Counted from the first letter of the stretch, positions 53,074 through 62,109 are shown. The stretch is DNA of 64,000 nt from Maricaulis sp963975345 (GCF_963975345.1 NZ_CAXBGE010000013.1:62001-126000); one strand, 5' to 3'. The notes: generated from the letters alone by a model not told the origin. Translations and numbers: made by a program.

Positions 53074-53209
53074 AGCAATTTCCCCTGACGGGCGCAATGC
53101 CGCAAACCCATTCCCCCACAACCGCGCCTTGTGCAGTTGAGCGACTAGAATCCGTTGACCTGCTCACGGCGTGAGTTACCTTTGCTGCAAGGGAAAAATG
53201 GGGACGTTC

Positions 53210-53686
53210 ATGGCCAAGGATCTGATGCGCTACGACTTGATGGCGCAAGAGGCGCTGCGCGGCGTTGTGCGTCAGGCTCTGCTGCGAGCCGGCATGCCGC
53301 AAGGCCTGCCCGGCCCACACCATTTCTACATTACCTTCCGCACCCGCGCGCCGGGCGTCGATATCGACCCGTCCCTGCTCGAGAAATATCCCGACGAGAT
53401 GACGATCGTGCTGGAACACCAGTTCTGGGATCTCGATGTCACCGAAACCGGATTCGAAGTGACGCTGAAATTCGGCGGCGTGCCGAAATATATCAAAATG
53501 CCCTATTCAGCCGTATCCCGTTTTCATGATCCCAGCGTCGGCTTTCACCTGCAATTCGACCAGACGCTTGCCAGCGATGCCCCGCCTGCCGATCATGGTC
53601 CGGGCTCGAAACCCGCACCCAAGGGCGCGCCGGCAGAGGGCGAGGCCGGACAGGTTGTCAGCCTCGACAGTTTCCGCAAGAAGTGA
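53210..53686 (+). CDS. sspB: SspB, ClpXP adaptor for tmRNA-tagged proteins
   Basis: A 158-residue alpha-type SspB. The substrate-binding domain shows MAQEALRGVVRQALL, LPGPHHFYITFRTRAPGVDI, EMTIVLEHQFWDLDV and a flexible Pro/Ala-rich linker before a short C-terminal ClpX-docking end (VVSLDSFRKK). It binds the N-terminal part of the tmRNA tag and delivers tagged proteins to ClpXP. The tmRNA gene lies 1.3 kb upstream. The ATG at 53210 has GGGGA five bases upstream; an in-frame ATG at 53198 is the alternative. Confidence 0.93.
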   Translation: MAKDLMRYDLMAQEALRGVVRQALLRAGMPQGLPGPHHFYITFRTRAPGVDIDPSLLEKYPDEMTIVLEHQFWDLDVTETGFEVTLKFGGVPKYIKMPYSAVSRFHDPSVGFHLQFDQTLASDAPPADHGPGSKPAPKGAPAEGEAGQVVSLDSFRKK

Positions 53687-54180
53687 TGGCCGGCCAGCGC
53701 CCGGTTGCACCCGATTTGAGCGACGGCCCGGTTCACCGGCTCGATGCTGAACAGATCCGCGCTCGCCTGACCGATATGACCAGCCTCGAGCATGCTGCAA
53801 CGCTGCTGGGATTCCGCCTGCTCAATTTTTCCATCGATGAAGGCTGGCTTGAGGCCGAGTTCAATCCCTCTGTGCAGGTGTCCAATCTGCGCGGCGGCGT
53901 GCAGGGCGGCATGATGTGCGCCATGCTCGACGAGGTGATGTCGCTGGCCGTGCTGGTCGATCAGGGCTTCACGGTTGGCGTGCCAACGCTTGAGATGAAG
54001 ACCAGCTTCCTTGCGCCCTTGCCCCTGACGCGATGCAAGGCGCGGGGCCAAGCCCTGCGGGTCGGCCGCAATGTCGCTTTCATGGAAGGCACGATCTGGA
54101 CCGGCGACGGCATAATCGCCGCCAAGAGCACAGCGACCTGCCAGGTGCGCCGGCCAAGGGCCCTGCGCGACAAGGCGTGA
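53686..54180 (+). CDS. PaaI-type hotdog thioesterase
   Basis: A 164-residue hotdog-fold protein. The family pattern NLRGGVQGGMMCAMLDEVMSLAVL contains the active-site Asp/Glu region, and VGVPTLEMKTSFLAPLP follows as usual for PaaI acyl-CoA thioesterases. Substrate unknown. The start is inside the sspB stop (TGATG); a GTG at 53683 is the alternative. The next gene begins in its own stop (GTGA). Confidence 0.85.
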   Translation: MAGQRPVAPDLSDGPVHRLDAEQIRARLTDMTSLEHAATLLGFRLLNFSIDEGWLEAEFNPSVQVSNLRGGVQGGMMCAMLDEVMSLAVLVDQGFTVGVPTLEMKTSFLAPLPLTRCKARGQALRVGRNVAFMEGTIWTGDGIIAAKSTATCQVRRPRALRDKA

Positions 54181-55394
54181 GCCCGATCACCCCCTTCAGC
54201 GGAAAATCCCGCGCCCTTGCCCTGATCGCGCTGGCGCAATTTCTCGCGCTCTCAGTCTGGTTCGCCGGCGCCGCCGCTTTGCCGGCCCTGCTCGAAGCCA
54301 CCTCCGTCTCGCCCTTCCGGCAAGCGGCACTGACCAGCGCGGTCCAGGCCGGGTTTGTGATCGGCGCCTTGCTGAGCGCGTTTTACGGCTTGGCCGACCG
54401 AATGGATCCACGGCGTCTGTTCGCAATCGGTGCGGCCATCGCCGCCCTCGCCAATCTGGCGGCACTGGCGCTACCCGCCGGCGGCCTCGCCATGATCGCC
54501 AGCCGGGCGGTCGCCGGTGCAGCCCTGGCCCTGGTCTACCCGGTCGGGATCAAACTGGCAGCCAGCTGGGCCCGCGGTGATGCCGGTCTGCTGGTCGGCC
54601 TGCTGGTTGGGGCGCTGACACTCGGTTCGGCCATGCCCTTCCTGTTCAACCTCGCCGAGATCGGGCTGGGCTGGCAAACGCCCTTCGCCCTGTCGGCCAT
54701 CGCGGCTCTGTTATCCTGCGGCGTAATCCTGATGGCTCGTGCCGGTCCCGGCCTGGCGCCCGCTGCCGCCTTTGATCCGGATACGATTTCGCTGGCCGTG
54801 CGCGACCCGGCGCTGCGCTTGGCCAATCTGGGCTATCTTGGACATATGTGGGAATTATACGCGATGTGGGCCTGGATCGGCCCCTTCCTGCACGCCTATT
54901 GGGCGCCGCGGACGCAAGGCGACGCGGCCGCCAATCTGTCGGCCTTTGCCGTCGTCGCCATCGGCGCCCTAGCCTGTGTGCTGGCCGGGCGCGCCGCCGA
55001 CCGTTTCGGCCGCACATCGGTGACCATGCTGGCGATGGCGATCAGCGGCAGTTGTGCCCTGATCGCCGGGCTGTTGTTCGACGCGTCACCCTGGTTGATG
55101 CTGCCGCTCCTGCTGATCTGGGGCATGAGCGTAATCGCTGACAGCGCCCAGTTTTCGGCCGCGATTACCGAACTGGCACCGCCCGCTCGCGTCGGCACGC
55201 TCCTGACCGTGCAAACGGCGATGGGTTTCGCACTGACGACGGTCATGGTGCAGGTGTTACCACTCTGGATCGGTGTGTCCGGCTGGAGCTATGCGTTTGC
55301 GCCCCTGGCGATCGGACCGGCGGTGGGCGTCTGGGCGATGTGGCGATTGCGCCAGCGACCCGAAGCGATTCGCATGGCGGGCGGACGGCGTTAA
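54177..55394 (+). CDS. MFS transporter
   Basis: A 405-residue, 12-helix carrier. The first helix starts ALALIALAQFLALSVWFAG, with conserved loop DRMDPRRLFAIG between helices 2 and 3 and GRAADRFGRTSVTM between helices 8 and 9. A GTG at 54177 overlaps the thioesterase stop (GTGA) and starts right before helix 1. Longer in-frame starts lie inside the thioesterase gene and are not needed. Substrate unknown. The short tail of the operon sspB-thioesterase-MFS. Confidence 0.85.
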   Translation: MSPITPFSGKSRALALIALAQFLALSVWFAGAAALPALLEATSVSPFRQAALTSAVQAGFVIGALLSAFYGLADRMDPRRLFAIGAAIAALANLAALALPAGGLAMIASRAVAGAALALVYPVGIKLAASWARGDAGLLVGLLVGALTLGSAMPFLFNLAEIGLGWQTPFALSAIAALLSCGVILMARAGPGLAPAAAFDPDTISLAVRDPALRLANLGYLGHMWELYAMWAWIGPFLHAYWAPRTQGDAAANLSAFAVVAIGALACVLAGRAADRFGRTSVTMLAMAISGSCALIAGLLFDASPWLMLPLLLIWGMSVIADSAQFSAAITELAPPARVGTLLTVQTAMGFALTTVMVQVLPLWIGVSGWSYAFAPLAIGPAVGVWAMWRLRQRPEAIRMAGGRR

Positions 55395-55442
55395 GGCCGA
55401 GCCGGCGCGGCCCCAGCATCAGCCTCTGCCTCTGCCTCTGCC

Positions 55443-55886
55443 TCAGGCGTGTTCGAGCACGCGTCTCTGTTTGGCCAGCGGCGGGACGATCACGGTCGGC
55501 GGTGGCTGGATCGGCCGCGCAACCACGCTGACGCGGGCATGCTCGCCGGCATGTTTGCTCACCGACAGACGATTGACCGGACTGTCGGCATGACACACCA
55601 CGCCAGACAGGGCGTCGAGCACAGCCTTGGCAACGCGCTCGACATCGTTGTCGGCCTCGGTGCCGGGCCGTTCGATCCGGACACAGACCTCATAGGCAAG
55701 GCATGGCGAGCGGTCGCGCTTGAACTCCAGACGTAAAAATTCACCGATCAGACAGCGGAAGCGGCGCGTCTGGCTGGTCAGCGCGTCAACGCGCAGATTG
55801 AGTTCGTCACCGGACATGTTGGATAAATTCGCCCCTGATACCAAACTGGTCTGACGCTGTGCCCCCGCGGCGATGCGCATCATCAT
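55443..55886 (-). CDS. RusA-like endonuclease-fold protein
   Basis: A 147-residue protein. The middle part, PGTEADNDVERVAKAVLDALSGVVCHADSPVNRLSVSKH (key acids in DND and HAD), follows the RusA pattern in which Asp residues and a Lys sit around an LDALNG-like helix. RusA resolves Holliday junctions and is usually phage-borne; here it sits alone between an MFS gene and fumC. Whether it keeps nuclease activity is unclear. The N-terminal start is uncertain because three Met codons come in a row. A repeated GCCTCTGCCTCTGCC tract lies just past its stop. Confidence 0.6.
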   Translation of the reverse strand: MMMRIAAGAQRQTSLVSGANLSNMSGDELNLRVDALTSQTRRFRCLIGEFLRLEFKRDRSPCLAYEVCVRIERPGTEADNDVERVAKAVLDALSGVVCHADSPVNRLSVSKHAGEHARVSVVARPIQPPPTVIVPPLAKQRRVLEHA

Positions 55887-55975
55887 CTTGATCCGTCATC
55901 TGTGAGTGATACACGTCCGACCTGTTCTTCACCATCTTCGTCTGGCGCGACACGCGCTGCAAGGAGCTTCCCCTC

Positions 55976-57370
55976 ATGCGCGAGACCCGCACCGAAACCG
56001 ACAGCTTTGGCCCCCTCGAAGTTCCCGTCGAAAAGCTCTGGGGCGCGCAGACCGCCCGCTCCCTGAAGAATTTCCCGATCGGCACCGAAACCATGCCGAA
56101 ACCACTGATCCGCGCCCTCGGCATCGTCAAGTACAGCGCAGCGCGCGCCAATCGCCGCCTCGACAATCTCGAAGCGCCTCTGGCCGACGCCATTTCCCAG
56201 GCCGCGCTGGAAGTCGCCGAAGGCAAGCTCGACGATCACTTCCCCCTGTCGGTGTGGCAGACGGGTTCGGGCACCCAGTCGAACATGAACACCAATGAGG
56301 TCGTCTCCAATCGCGCCATCCAGATCCTCGGCGGCACGGTCGGCTCCAAGGATCCGGTGCACCCGAATGATCACGTCAATCGGGCCCAATCCTCCAATGA
56401 TACTTTCCCGACCGCGATGCACATCGCCGCCGCCGAGGAGATCACCCATCGTCTGATCCCGGCGCTGCACAAGCTGCACAATGCCCTCAACGACAAGTCG
56501 CAGGCGTTCAAATCCATCATCAAGATCGGCCGCACGCACTTGCAGGACGCAACGCCACTGACCCTCGGCCAAGAGTTTTCCGGCTATACGGCGATGGTCG
56601 CCAATTCGATCCGCCGCGTCACATCGGCCCTGCCGGGCCTCTATGAACTGGCCCAGGGCGGCACCGCCGTCGGTACCGGGCTGAACACCAAGATCGGTTT
56701 CGCCGAAACCTTCGCCGAAGAAGCCGCCGCCTTCACCAAAATCCCCTTCGTCACCGCGCCCAACAAATTCGAGGCGCTGTCGACCAAGGATGGCCTGGTC
56801 GAAGCCCATGGCACGCTCAATTCCGTTGCCGTCTCGCTGTTCAAGATCGCCAGCGATATCCGCCTGCTTGGCTCGGGTCCGCGCTCGGGCCTCGGTGAGC
56901 TGGCCTTGCCGGAAAACGAGCCGGGTTCCTCAATCATGCCCGGCAAGGTCAATCCGACCCAGTGCGAGGCGCTGACCATGGTCTGCACCCAGGTGATGGG
57001 CAATAATACCACCGTCTCGATGGCCGGCAGCCAGGGTCATCTCGAACTGAATGTGTTCAAGCCGGTGATCATTTTCAACGTGCTGCAATCGATCCGCCTG
57101 CTCGCCGACGCCGCCGACAGCTTCACGACACGCTGCGTCATCAGCATCACTGCCCGCGAAGACAATATCGCCCTGCTGATGAACCGCTCACTGATGCTCG
57201 TCACCGCGCTCAACTCCACCATCGGCTATGACAAGGCCACCATCGTCGCCAAGACCGCCCACAAAAACGGCACCACCCTGCGCGAAGAAGCCGTCAAGCT
57301 CGGTTTCGTCACAGCCGAACAGTTCGACGCCATCGTGCGGCCGGAAAATATGTTGGGGCCAAAGGACTAG
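55976..57370 (+). CDS. fumC: Fumarate hydratase, class II
   Basis: A 464-residue TCA-cycle enzyme that interconverts fumarate and malate without iron-sulfur clusters. Motifs: GSGTQSNMNTNEV, HPNDHVNRAQSSNDTFPTAMH (active-site His region), IGRTHLQDATPLTLGQEF and the family signature GSSIMPGKVNPTQCEAL. AAGGAG precedes the ATG. It is divergent from the RusA-like gene. The gene downstream starts 6 nt after its stop. Confidence 0.97.
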   Translation: MRETRTETDSFGPLEVPVEKLWGAQTARSLKNFPIGTETMPKPLIRALGIVKYSAARANRRLDNLEAPLADAISQAALEVAEGKLDDHFPLSVWQTGSGTQSNMNTNEVVSNRAIQILGGTVGSKDPVHPNDHVNRAQSSNDTFPTAMHIAAAEEITHRLIPALHKLHNALNDKSQAFKSIIKIGRTHLQDATPLTLGQEFSGYTAMVANSIRRVTSALPGLYELAQGGTAVGTGLNTKIGFAETFAEEAAAFTKIPFVTAPNKFEALSTKDGLVEAHGTLNSVAVSLFKIASDIRLLGSGPRSGLGELALPENEPGSSIMPGKVNPTQCEALTMVCTQVMGNNTTVSMAGSQGHLELNVFKPVIIFNVLQSIRLLADAADSFTTRCVISITAREDNIALLMNRSLMLVTALNSTIGYDKATIVAKTAHKNGTTLREEAVKLGFVTAEQFDAIVRPENMLGPKD

Positions 57371-57376
57371 GCGATT

Positions 57377-58096
57377 TTGGCTGACCAACTCCCGAGCGAA
57401 CCGGACATCGCCAGTTTTCGTACGGATGGAGTCCTGCTCCTCCAAGGGGCGGGACGCGCCTTCCTGCGCTCGGGGGCCGGCAAAGCGCTTTCCGAGGCCG
57501 AAACCAGCGGCCCCGGCATCCGCATCACCGGGCCGGGCCGCGAACTGCTCGACGAAATATGCGGGCCGCGGAAGCTGGCAGACTTGGCATCCCGGCTGGC
57601 CGGCGAGCCGCTCCGCCCCATCAGAATTCTCCTGTTCGACAAAACCCAATCATCGAATTGGGCGATCACCTGGCATCAGGACCGCGTGGTGCCCCTGCGC
57701 GAAAAGCGCACCCTCCCCGGCTTCACCCGCTGGACCACGAAGTCCGGCATTCCCCATGTCGAGCCGCCGGAAGACCTGAGCCGCCGGATGATCTCGATTC
57801 GCTTGCACATCGATGATTGTGGTCCGGCCAACGGGCCGCTTTCTGTGATCCCGGGATCGCACGAGCTGGGCCGCCTGACCGATGAGCAAATTGCCATTCT
57901 GTGCGGGCGTGAAACGCCCGTCAGCTACCCGGCGCAGGCCGGAGACCTTTTGATTCTCAGAACCCTCACCGTGCACGCGTCGGACCGGGCGGAACGACCA
58001 TCGCGCCGCCGCGTCCTGCACATTGATTTCGCTCCCGATGAGCTCCCGCAGGGTCTAGACTGGGCCTTCAATCTGGATGGAGTGGTGATGGAATGA
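57377..58096 (+). CDS. Phytanoyl-CoA dioxygenase (PhyH) family protein
   Basis: A 239-residue Fe(II)/2-oxoglutarate oxygenase-like protein. The metal facial triad is likely His and Asp of TWHQDRVV (near residue 97) and the distal His in TLTVHASDRAE (near residue 197), followed by Arg residues that would bind 2-oxoglutarate. Substrate unknown. It starts with TTG 6 nt after fumC; no better start is evident. The DUF4169 gene overlaps its stop. Confidence 0.78.
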   Translation: MADQLPSEPDIASFRTDGVLLLQGAGRAFLRSGAGKALSEAETSGPGIRITGPGRELLDEICGPRKLADLASRLAGEPLRPIRILLFDKTQSSNWAITWHQDRVVPLREKRTLPGFTRWTTKSGIPHVEPPEDLSRRMISIRLHIDDCGPANGPLSVIPGSHELGRLTDEQIAILCGRETPVSYPAQAGDLLILRTLTVHASDRAERPSRRRVLHIDFAPDELPQGLDWAFNLDGVVME

Positions 58097-58269
58097 GCAG
58101 ACCGGTCAACCTCAAACAGGCCCGCAAGCGCAAGGCACGGGCCGAAAAGTCCAAAAAAGCCGAGGCCAACCGGCTGCTACATGGCCAGCCGAAAGCCGTG
58201 ACGGATCTGGCGAAGGCGCAGGCCGCGAAAGCTGCGCGCGAGCTGGACGGGAAGAAGCTGGAGAGCTGA
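58093..58269 (+). CDS. DUF4169 small basic protein
   Basis: A 58-residue, highly basic protein: MSRPVNLKQARKRKARAEK, then AEANRLLHGQPKA and a helical tail ending GKKLES. The NLKQARKRKAR start is the hallmark of DUF4169, a short alphaproteobacterial family of unknown function. It overlaps the dioxygenase stop as ATGA. It could bind nucleic acid on charge alone; that is only a guess. Confidence 0.85.
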   Translation: MSRPVNLKQARKRKARAEKSKKAEANRLLHGQPKAVTDLAKAQAAKAARELDGKKLES

Positions 58270-58314
58270 TCAAGCTATGATCCTCACCAGCTCCGACAGC
58301 CTCGCGCTTCCGAA

Positions 58315-58338
58315 GGGGACGCCTTATAATTTGTCCCC
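58315..58338. repeat. GGGGAC/GTCCCC inverted repeat containing a -10-like box
   Basis: GGGGAC (58315-58320) and GTCCCC (58333-58338) are perfect inverted arms around CTTATAAT. TATAAT at 58325-58330 would be a good -10 box for the gene at 58368, but no good -35 is seen 17 nt upstream. Confidence 0.5.
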
Positions 58339-58367
58339 GGGACATCCCCCTTATCCGGAGGTCAATC

Positions 58368-58844
58368 ATGGTCGTCGCACTTTTAGCCAGCCTAATCCTG
58401 CAGACAGCAAGTCCAGACACTGCCATTGAATTCATCGAAGTTCAGACCGCCGTTGACGCCATTGACGGGCTCGAGGGGCGCATATCCGAATACATTTACT
58501 GCGGTGACGAGCACGAGTTTTTCCGGATCGATTGCGGGGTGGTGACCAGTTCGGGGGAGGAATTGACGATTTTTGGCGGCTCCATCACGCGTTCGGTCGT
58601 GCGCGCGGGGCGGTCCTGGACTTACGCGACCCCGGTCGGCAGCATAAGTTCCGGTCAGGAATTTCCCGACACGGTGGAGATGCTCGAGCGGTTTTGCGAT
58701 CACAACGCTGTGACGATGAGAGACGACAGCCTGTCCCTGCTCGCATGGAAGTGTCGGAATCTACCCGAAGACGCGCTTCTCAGAATTCAATTTGACAGCG
58801 ACTACAGTTCAGTCGCGATCGAGCAATCAATCCCGTCGCCTTGA
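58368..58844 (+). CDS. Hypothetical secreted protein
   Basis: A 158-residue protein with a short hydrophobic start (VVALLASLILQTASP) that may be a signal peptide. Four Cys residues (in YIYCGDEH, RIDCGVV, RFCDHN and WKCRN) could form disulfides in the periplasm. GGAGG lies six bases upstream of the ATG. No family recognised. The gene sits between two GGGGAC-type repeat pieces. Confidence 0.65.
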   Translation: MVVALLASLILQTASPDTAIEFIEVQTAVDAIDGLEGRISEYIYCGDEHEFFRIDCGVVTSSGEELTIFGGSITRSVVRAGRSWTYATPVGSISSGQEFPDTVEMLERFCDHNAVTMRDDSLSLLAWKCRNLPEDALLRIQFDSDYSSVAIEQSIPSP

Positions 58845-58874
58845 AGCAGAATGATCGATCCCGGAGATCGGGGG

Positions 58875-58910
58875 AAATTGGGGACACCTAATTGGTGACA
58901 CTCGCAATTT
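58875..58910. repeat. Degenerate REP-like inverted repeat
   Basis: AAATTG (58875-58880) and CAATTT (58905-58910) flank GGGGACACC and GGTGACACT. It resembles a decayed REP element of the family seen near the RAYT pseudogene. Confidence 0.4.
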
Positions 58911-59097
58911 TCCAGAACCTAACTCCCAGAGCAGATTGATCCCCCTCAAAGCTCGCCCGCGCCTAACCGGGGGGAATCCAGCCAGGCTCCCAACCGATGG
59001 CAGACCCCGGAATTCGCTGCGCGCCTCCGGGGGAAGGCGGTGTGTTGGGTGGTGAGGAACCTAAAGTGATGCCAGCGGCCAATAGCCCACCGCAGGC

Positions 59098-59403
59098 CTA
59101 AAACCCCGAATTATACATCGGAAACTCACCGCGCCGGCGCTTGTACTCGGCGCGAAAACGTTCGGCTTCTTCCGATTCGCTCAGGCTTTCGAAATACAGA
59201 AAAGCTTTGGGTGCGACCGGCCAGTTGCCCACCGGTTCGGCAGCGACATGCTTGAAAGCCTCGCGCAGCGAACGCGAGGAGGCAATCTTCAACACCGAGG
59301 ACGGATCACTCTCCGAGCGCAGCAGGACGTAGACGCCCGGCCGGTTCGGGACGCGCCGCTCATTCATCGCCGAAAACGGCAGGGGGGTGCTCCATTTGCG
59401 CAT
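59098..59403 (-). CDS. Hypothetical protein, weakly GIY-YIG-like
   Basis: A 101-residue protein. PNRPGVYVLLRSESD (near residues 20-34), VLKIASSRSLREAFKH and the ending ERFRAEYKRRRGEFPMYN recall the layout of GIY-YIG domains, but the second motif and catalytic Arg cannot be placed with confidence. The frame extends to 59454; the ATG at 59403 is used. Function unknown. Confidence 0.5.
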   Translation of the reverse strand: MRKWSTPLPFSAMNERRVPNRPGVYVLLRSESDPSSVLKIASSRSLREAFKHVAAEPVGNWPVAPKAFLYFESLSESEEAERFRAEYKRRRGEFPMYNSGF

Positions 59404-59520
59404 GGCTTGATCTAACAGGACAAAGGCTGAAAATTGGTAACTGAAAGGCCACAAGCTGCAGTTGGCCTCGATGAATGACCCGGCACTTGCCTGCCGGCCC
59501 GGCCTGGGGGATGGTCGGCC

Positions 59521-59781
59521 ATGCCCTTGCTCAAACGCTCAGTCTCACTTGCCGGCCATCGCACCAGCCTGTCGCTGGAGGCGGAATTCTGGGCTGTTAT
59601 TGACGCCGCCATCCGCGCCGATGGTGTGTCGCTGGCCGGTCTGATCGCCCAGATCGACGAAGCGCGCGGCCTCGAACCACTGGCTTCGTCGATGCGGGTC
59701 TGGGCCCTGAAACGGGCGCAGGCGTCAGAGAGTGATCAGCGAGTGATCAATGACCGGGCCGACGCTGGGCCGCGATGGTGA
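59521..59781 (+). CDS. Ribbon-helix-helix domain protein
   Basis: An 86-residue protein with the pattern of RHH_4: a strand LLKRSVSLAGHRTSLSLEAEFW followed by helices (AVIDAAIRADGVSLAGLIAQIDE, LASSMRVWALKRA). Proteins of this type bind DNA or act as small regulators in alphaproteobacteria. Its 3' end overlaps the convergent lipoprotein gene by 35 nt. Confidence 0.8.
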   Translation: MPLLKRSVSLAGHRTSLSLEAEFWAVIDAAIRADGVSLAGLIAQIDEARGLEPLASSMRVWALKRAQASESDQRVINDRADAGPRW

Positions 59782-60358
59782 GTACATCCATCTCTGAATC
59801 GAGATCAAATACGATCGGCTCGTCGACACCGCACTGCCAGTCCGGCGCCAGATAATCGGCGGCATCGCGCGCGATCTGGTTGGCATTGGGCTGCTGCGCC
59901 GCTTCGACATAGGCGACATGGCAAGCGCCCAGCTCGCCCTCGGGCCGTAGTGCCGTGACGGTGAGATATTGGCCGCCCTCGCCGGCCTGAAAGCCCGTGA
60001 AGATCGAACGATGGATCGTCGCGAAGGCAGTCCCGGACGCGTCCAGCCGCCACTCCATCACCTGACCGAGATCCTGAAACACCCCGACGCGTGGCGGGCT
60101 CTCGCTCCACTGGGCCTCCAAGCCGCGCCGGGAATAGGCCACTGCCGCCCCATGCTCGCCGGCGAGAATATGGACCGTCCATGCGCCATAACCAGCGCAG
60201 TCGGAATAGAAGACCGGATCGTCCTCGGCTTCGCGCGTGGTGCAATCGTCGAAGACGCGGACATAGGCGCTGTCATTGGCCCCATCATCGGCTTGGGCGC
60301 AGCCCGGGGCCGATAGTGCGAAAACAGCAATCAGGCTTGCAGGAACAAAGTGTTGCAT
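59747..60358 (-). CDS. Hypothetical exported protein
   Basis: A 203-residue protein with a signal sequence (FVPASLIAVFALSAPGCAQA); the Cys near residue 20 might be a lipobox Cys (APGC) or the protein may be cleaved after AQA. Mature part has four more Cys residues, probably disulfides. GGAGA lies four bases before the ATG. No family recognised. Confidence 0.7.
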   Translation of the reverse strand: MQHFVPASLIAVFALSAPGCAQADDGANDSAYVRVFDDCTTREAEDDPVFYSDCAGYGAWTVHILAGEHGAAVAYSRRGLEAQWSESPPRVGVFQDLGQVMEWRLDASGTAFATIHRSIFTGFQAGEGGQYLTVTALRPEGELGACHVAYVEAAQQPNANQIARDAADYLAPDWQCGVDEPIVFDLDSEMDVLTIAAQRRPGH

Positions 60359-60474
60359 GAGATCTCCTTTTTCCAGCCCACTCTAAGGCGGAAAACCGGT
60401 CTGCGGCCAGAAAAAATCGGGCGCCATCCACGCTGGCCCTTGACCCGACCGCCCCGGCACGGCAAATCGCCGCC

Positions 60475-62109
60475 GTGTCCAGTTCGAAACCCAATCGCTC
60501 AGTGTTCGGGATGATCGGCCGCGCCACCCGTGAGGGCCGCGGCCCGATTCTGTGGTTGCTCGGCATCGGCGTCGGTCTGGTCGCCGGCTTTGCGACCCTG
60601 GGCTTGCGGTTGAGCATTTCGATGGTCGAGCAGACCGCCTATGGGGTCACAGACCCGCATCTGGCCACCCATGCGGCAACCCTGCCCTATTTGCGTCTGA
60701 TCCTTGTTCCCGTCGCCACCGGCGTGGTGATCTCGGCGCTGTATTATCTGGGGATGAGGCTAGGGCTGGTGAAAAACCCGGCCGGCAAGACCGTCGCCGA
60801 CCTGCTCGAAGCGCGTGCCGTCAAGGGGGGCAAGGTCGAGCTGGGGGCCGGCCTGTATTCGGCCCTGCTATCGGCGATCTCGCTCGGCGGCGGCGCCAGT
60901 GGTGGACGCGAGGGACCGGCCGTCAATCTCGGCGGCACGATGGGATCAGCGCTGGCGGCCTGGCTCAACATGCCGGCCCGCGCCAGCCGCATCCTGCTCG
61001 CCTGTGGTGCGGCAGCCGCCGTATCCGCCAGTTTCAACGCCCCGGTTGCCGGCGCCCTGTTCGCCTTCGAAGTTGTGCTCGGCCATTACGCGCTGCGTTC
61101 AATCGCCCCGGTCGCCGTCGCCAGTGTGGTTGGCGCCCTGACCCTGCGTTTCTATCCCGGCAATGACACGGTGTTTGGCCTGCTGCCGGTCGGACCGGCG
61201 GGACTGTGGGATTATCCCGCTGCGGCTGTGCTCGGCATTGCCGCCGCCGGCCTGGCGATCCTGTTTGATCGCGGCGTTCTGCACGGGCCGGTGATTGTGA
61301 CCGGTTGGGCGACACGGCTGCGCTTTCCGCTCTGGTTGCTGCCGATCCCGGGCGGACTGCTGATCGGACTGCTGGCGCTGATCGCGCCGGAAATCCTCGG
61401 CGTCGGCTATGAGACGACGTCGAATGCACTGCACGTGGCCTATCCGCTGCAATTGCTGCTGCTCTTCATCGTCATGAAAATCATCGCCACCACCATCACC
61501 CTGTCCTTCCGCTTTGCCGGCGGCGTGTTTTCACCCTCGATCTATCTCGGCGCGATGCTGGGCTCGGCCTTCGGGCTGGTGATGGTCAACCTGTTCGGCG
61601 ATGCGACGGCTGGTGCCGCCTTTTACGCGGTGATCGGGATGGGGGCTGTGGCCGGCGCCGTGCTCGGCGCGCCGCTCTCCACGACGCTGATCGTGTTCGA
61701 ACTGACCTCCAGCTATGAAGCTTCGGTCGCGGTTCTGGTCTCGGTCTCGCTGGCCACCATCCTGACCCAATCAACGCTGGGCGGTTCGCTCTTCCAGCGC
61801 CAGGTAATGCAGTTTGGCTATGATATTTCCGGCGGCTCCAGCCGGCTGGTGCTGCAAACCGTGCGGGTGCGCGATTTCATGATGCCGCTCGATCGATGGG
61901 GCGAATCGGAACTCGCCGCCGGCAGTTGCCTGTATGAGGACGATACGCTGGACCGGGCGCTCGGCCTGCTCGATGCCGAACAGCTCGACGGCGCACCGGT
62001 GCGCAGCCGCTCCGGCGACCAGCCCGTCATTGGCTGGGTTACCCAAGCTGACGCCCAGGCCGCCTATGCCAAGCGTCTGGCCGAAATCAGCGAGGAAGAG
62101 CATCGCTGA
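60475..62109 (+). CDS. ClC-family chloride channel/antiporter with C-terminal CBS region
   Basis: A 544-residue membrane protein. Selectivity-filter motifs: GGGASGGREGPAVNLGG (GREGP with the gating Glu, near residue 146) and FAGGVFSPSIYLGAMLG (GxFxP, near residue 347). The segment PVAGALFAFEVVLGHY aligns Val with the internal proton-transfer Glu of E. coli ClC, so it may act more like a channel or other ClC subtype. A partial CBS-like cytoplasmic domain follows from about residue 460. The longest start is GTG at 60475; ATG at 60511 is possible. Confidence 0.92.
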   Translation: MSSSKPNRSVFGMIGRATREGRGPILWLLGIGVGLVAGFATLGLRLSISMVEQTAYGVTDPHLATHAATLPYLRLILVPVATGVVISALYYLGMRLGLVKNPAGKTVADLLEARAVKGGKVELGAGLYSALLSAISLGGGASGGREGPAVNLGGTMGSALAAWLNMPARASRILLACGAAAAVSASFNAPVAGALFAFEVVLGHYALRSIAPVAVASVVGALTLRFYPGNDTVFGLLPVGPAGLWDYPAAAVLGIAAAGLAILFDRGVLHGPVIVTGWATRLRFPLWLLPIPGGLLIGLLALIAPEILGVGYETTSNALHVAYPLQLLLLFIVMKIIATTITLSFRFAGGVFSPSIYLGAMLGSAFGLVMVNLFGDATAGAAFYAVIGMGAVAGAVLGAPLSTTLIVFELTSSYEASVAVLVSVSLATILTQSTLGGSLFQRQVMQFGYDISGGSSRLVLQTVRVRDFMMPLDRWGESELAAGSCLYEDDTLDRALGLLDAEQLDGAPVRSRSGDQPVIGWVTQADAQAAYAKRLAEISEEEHR

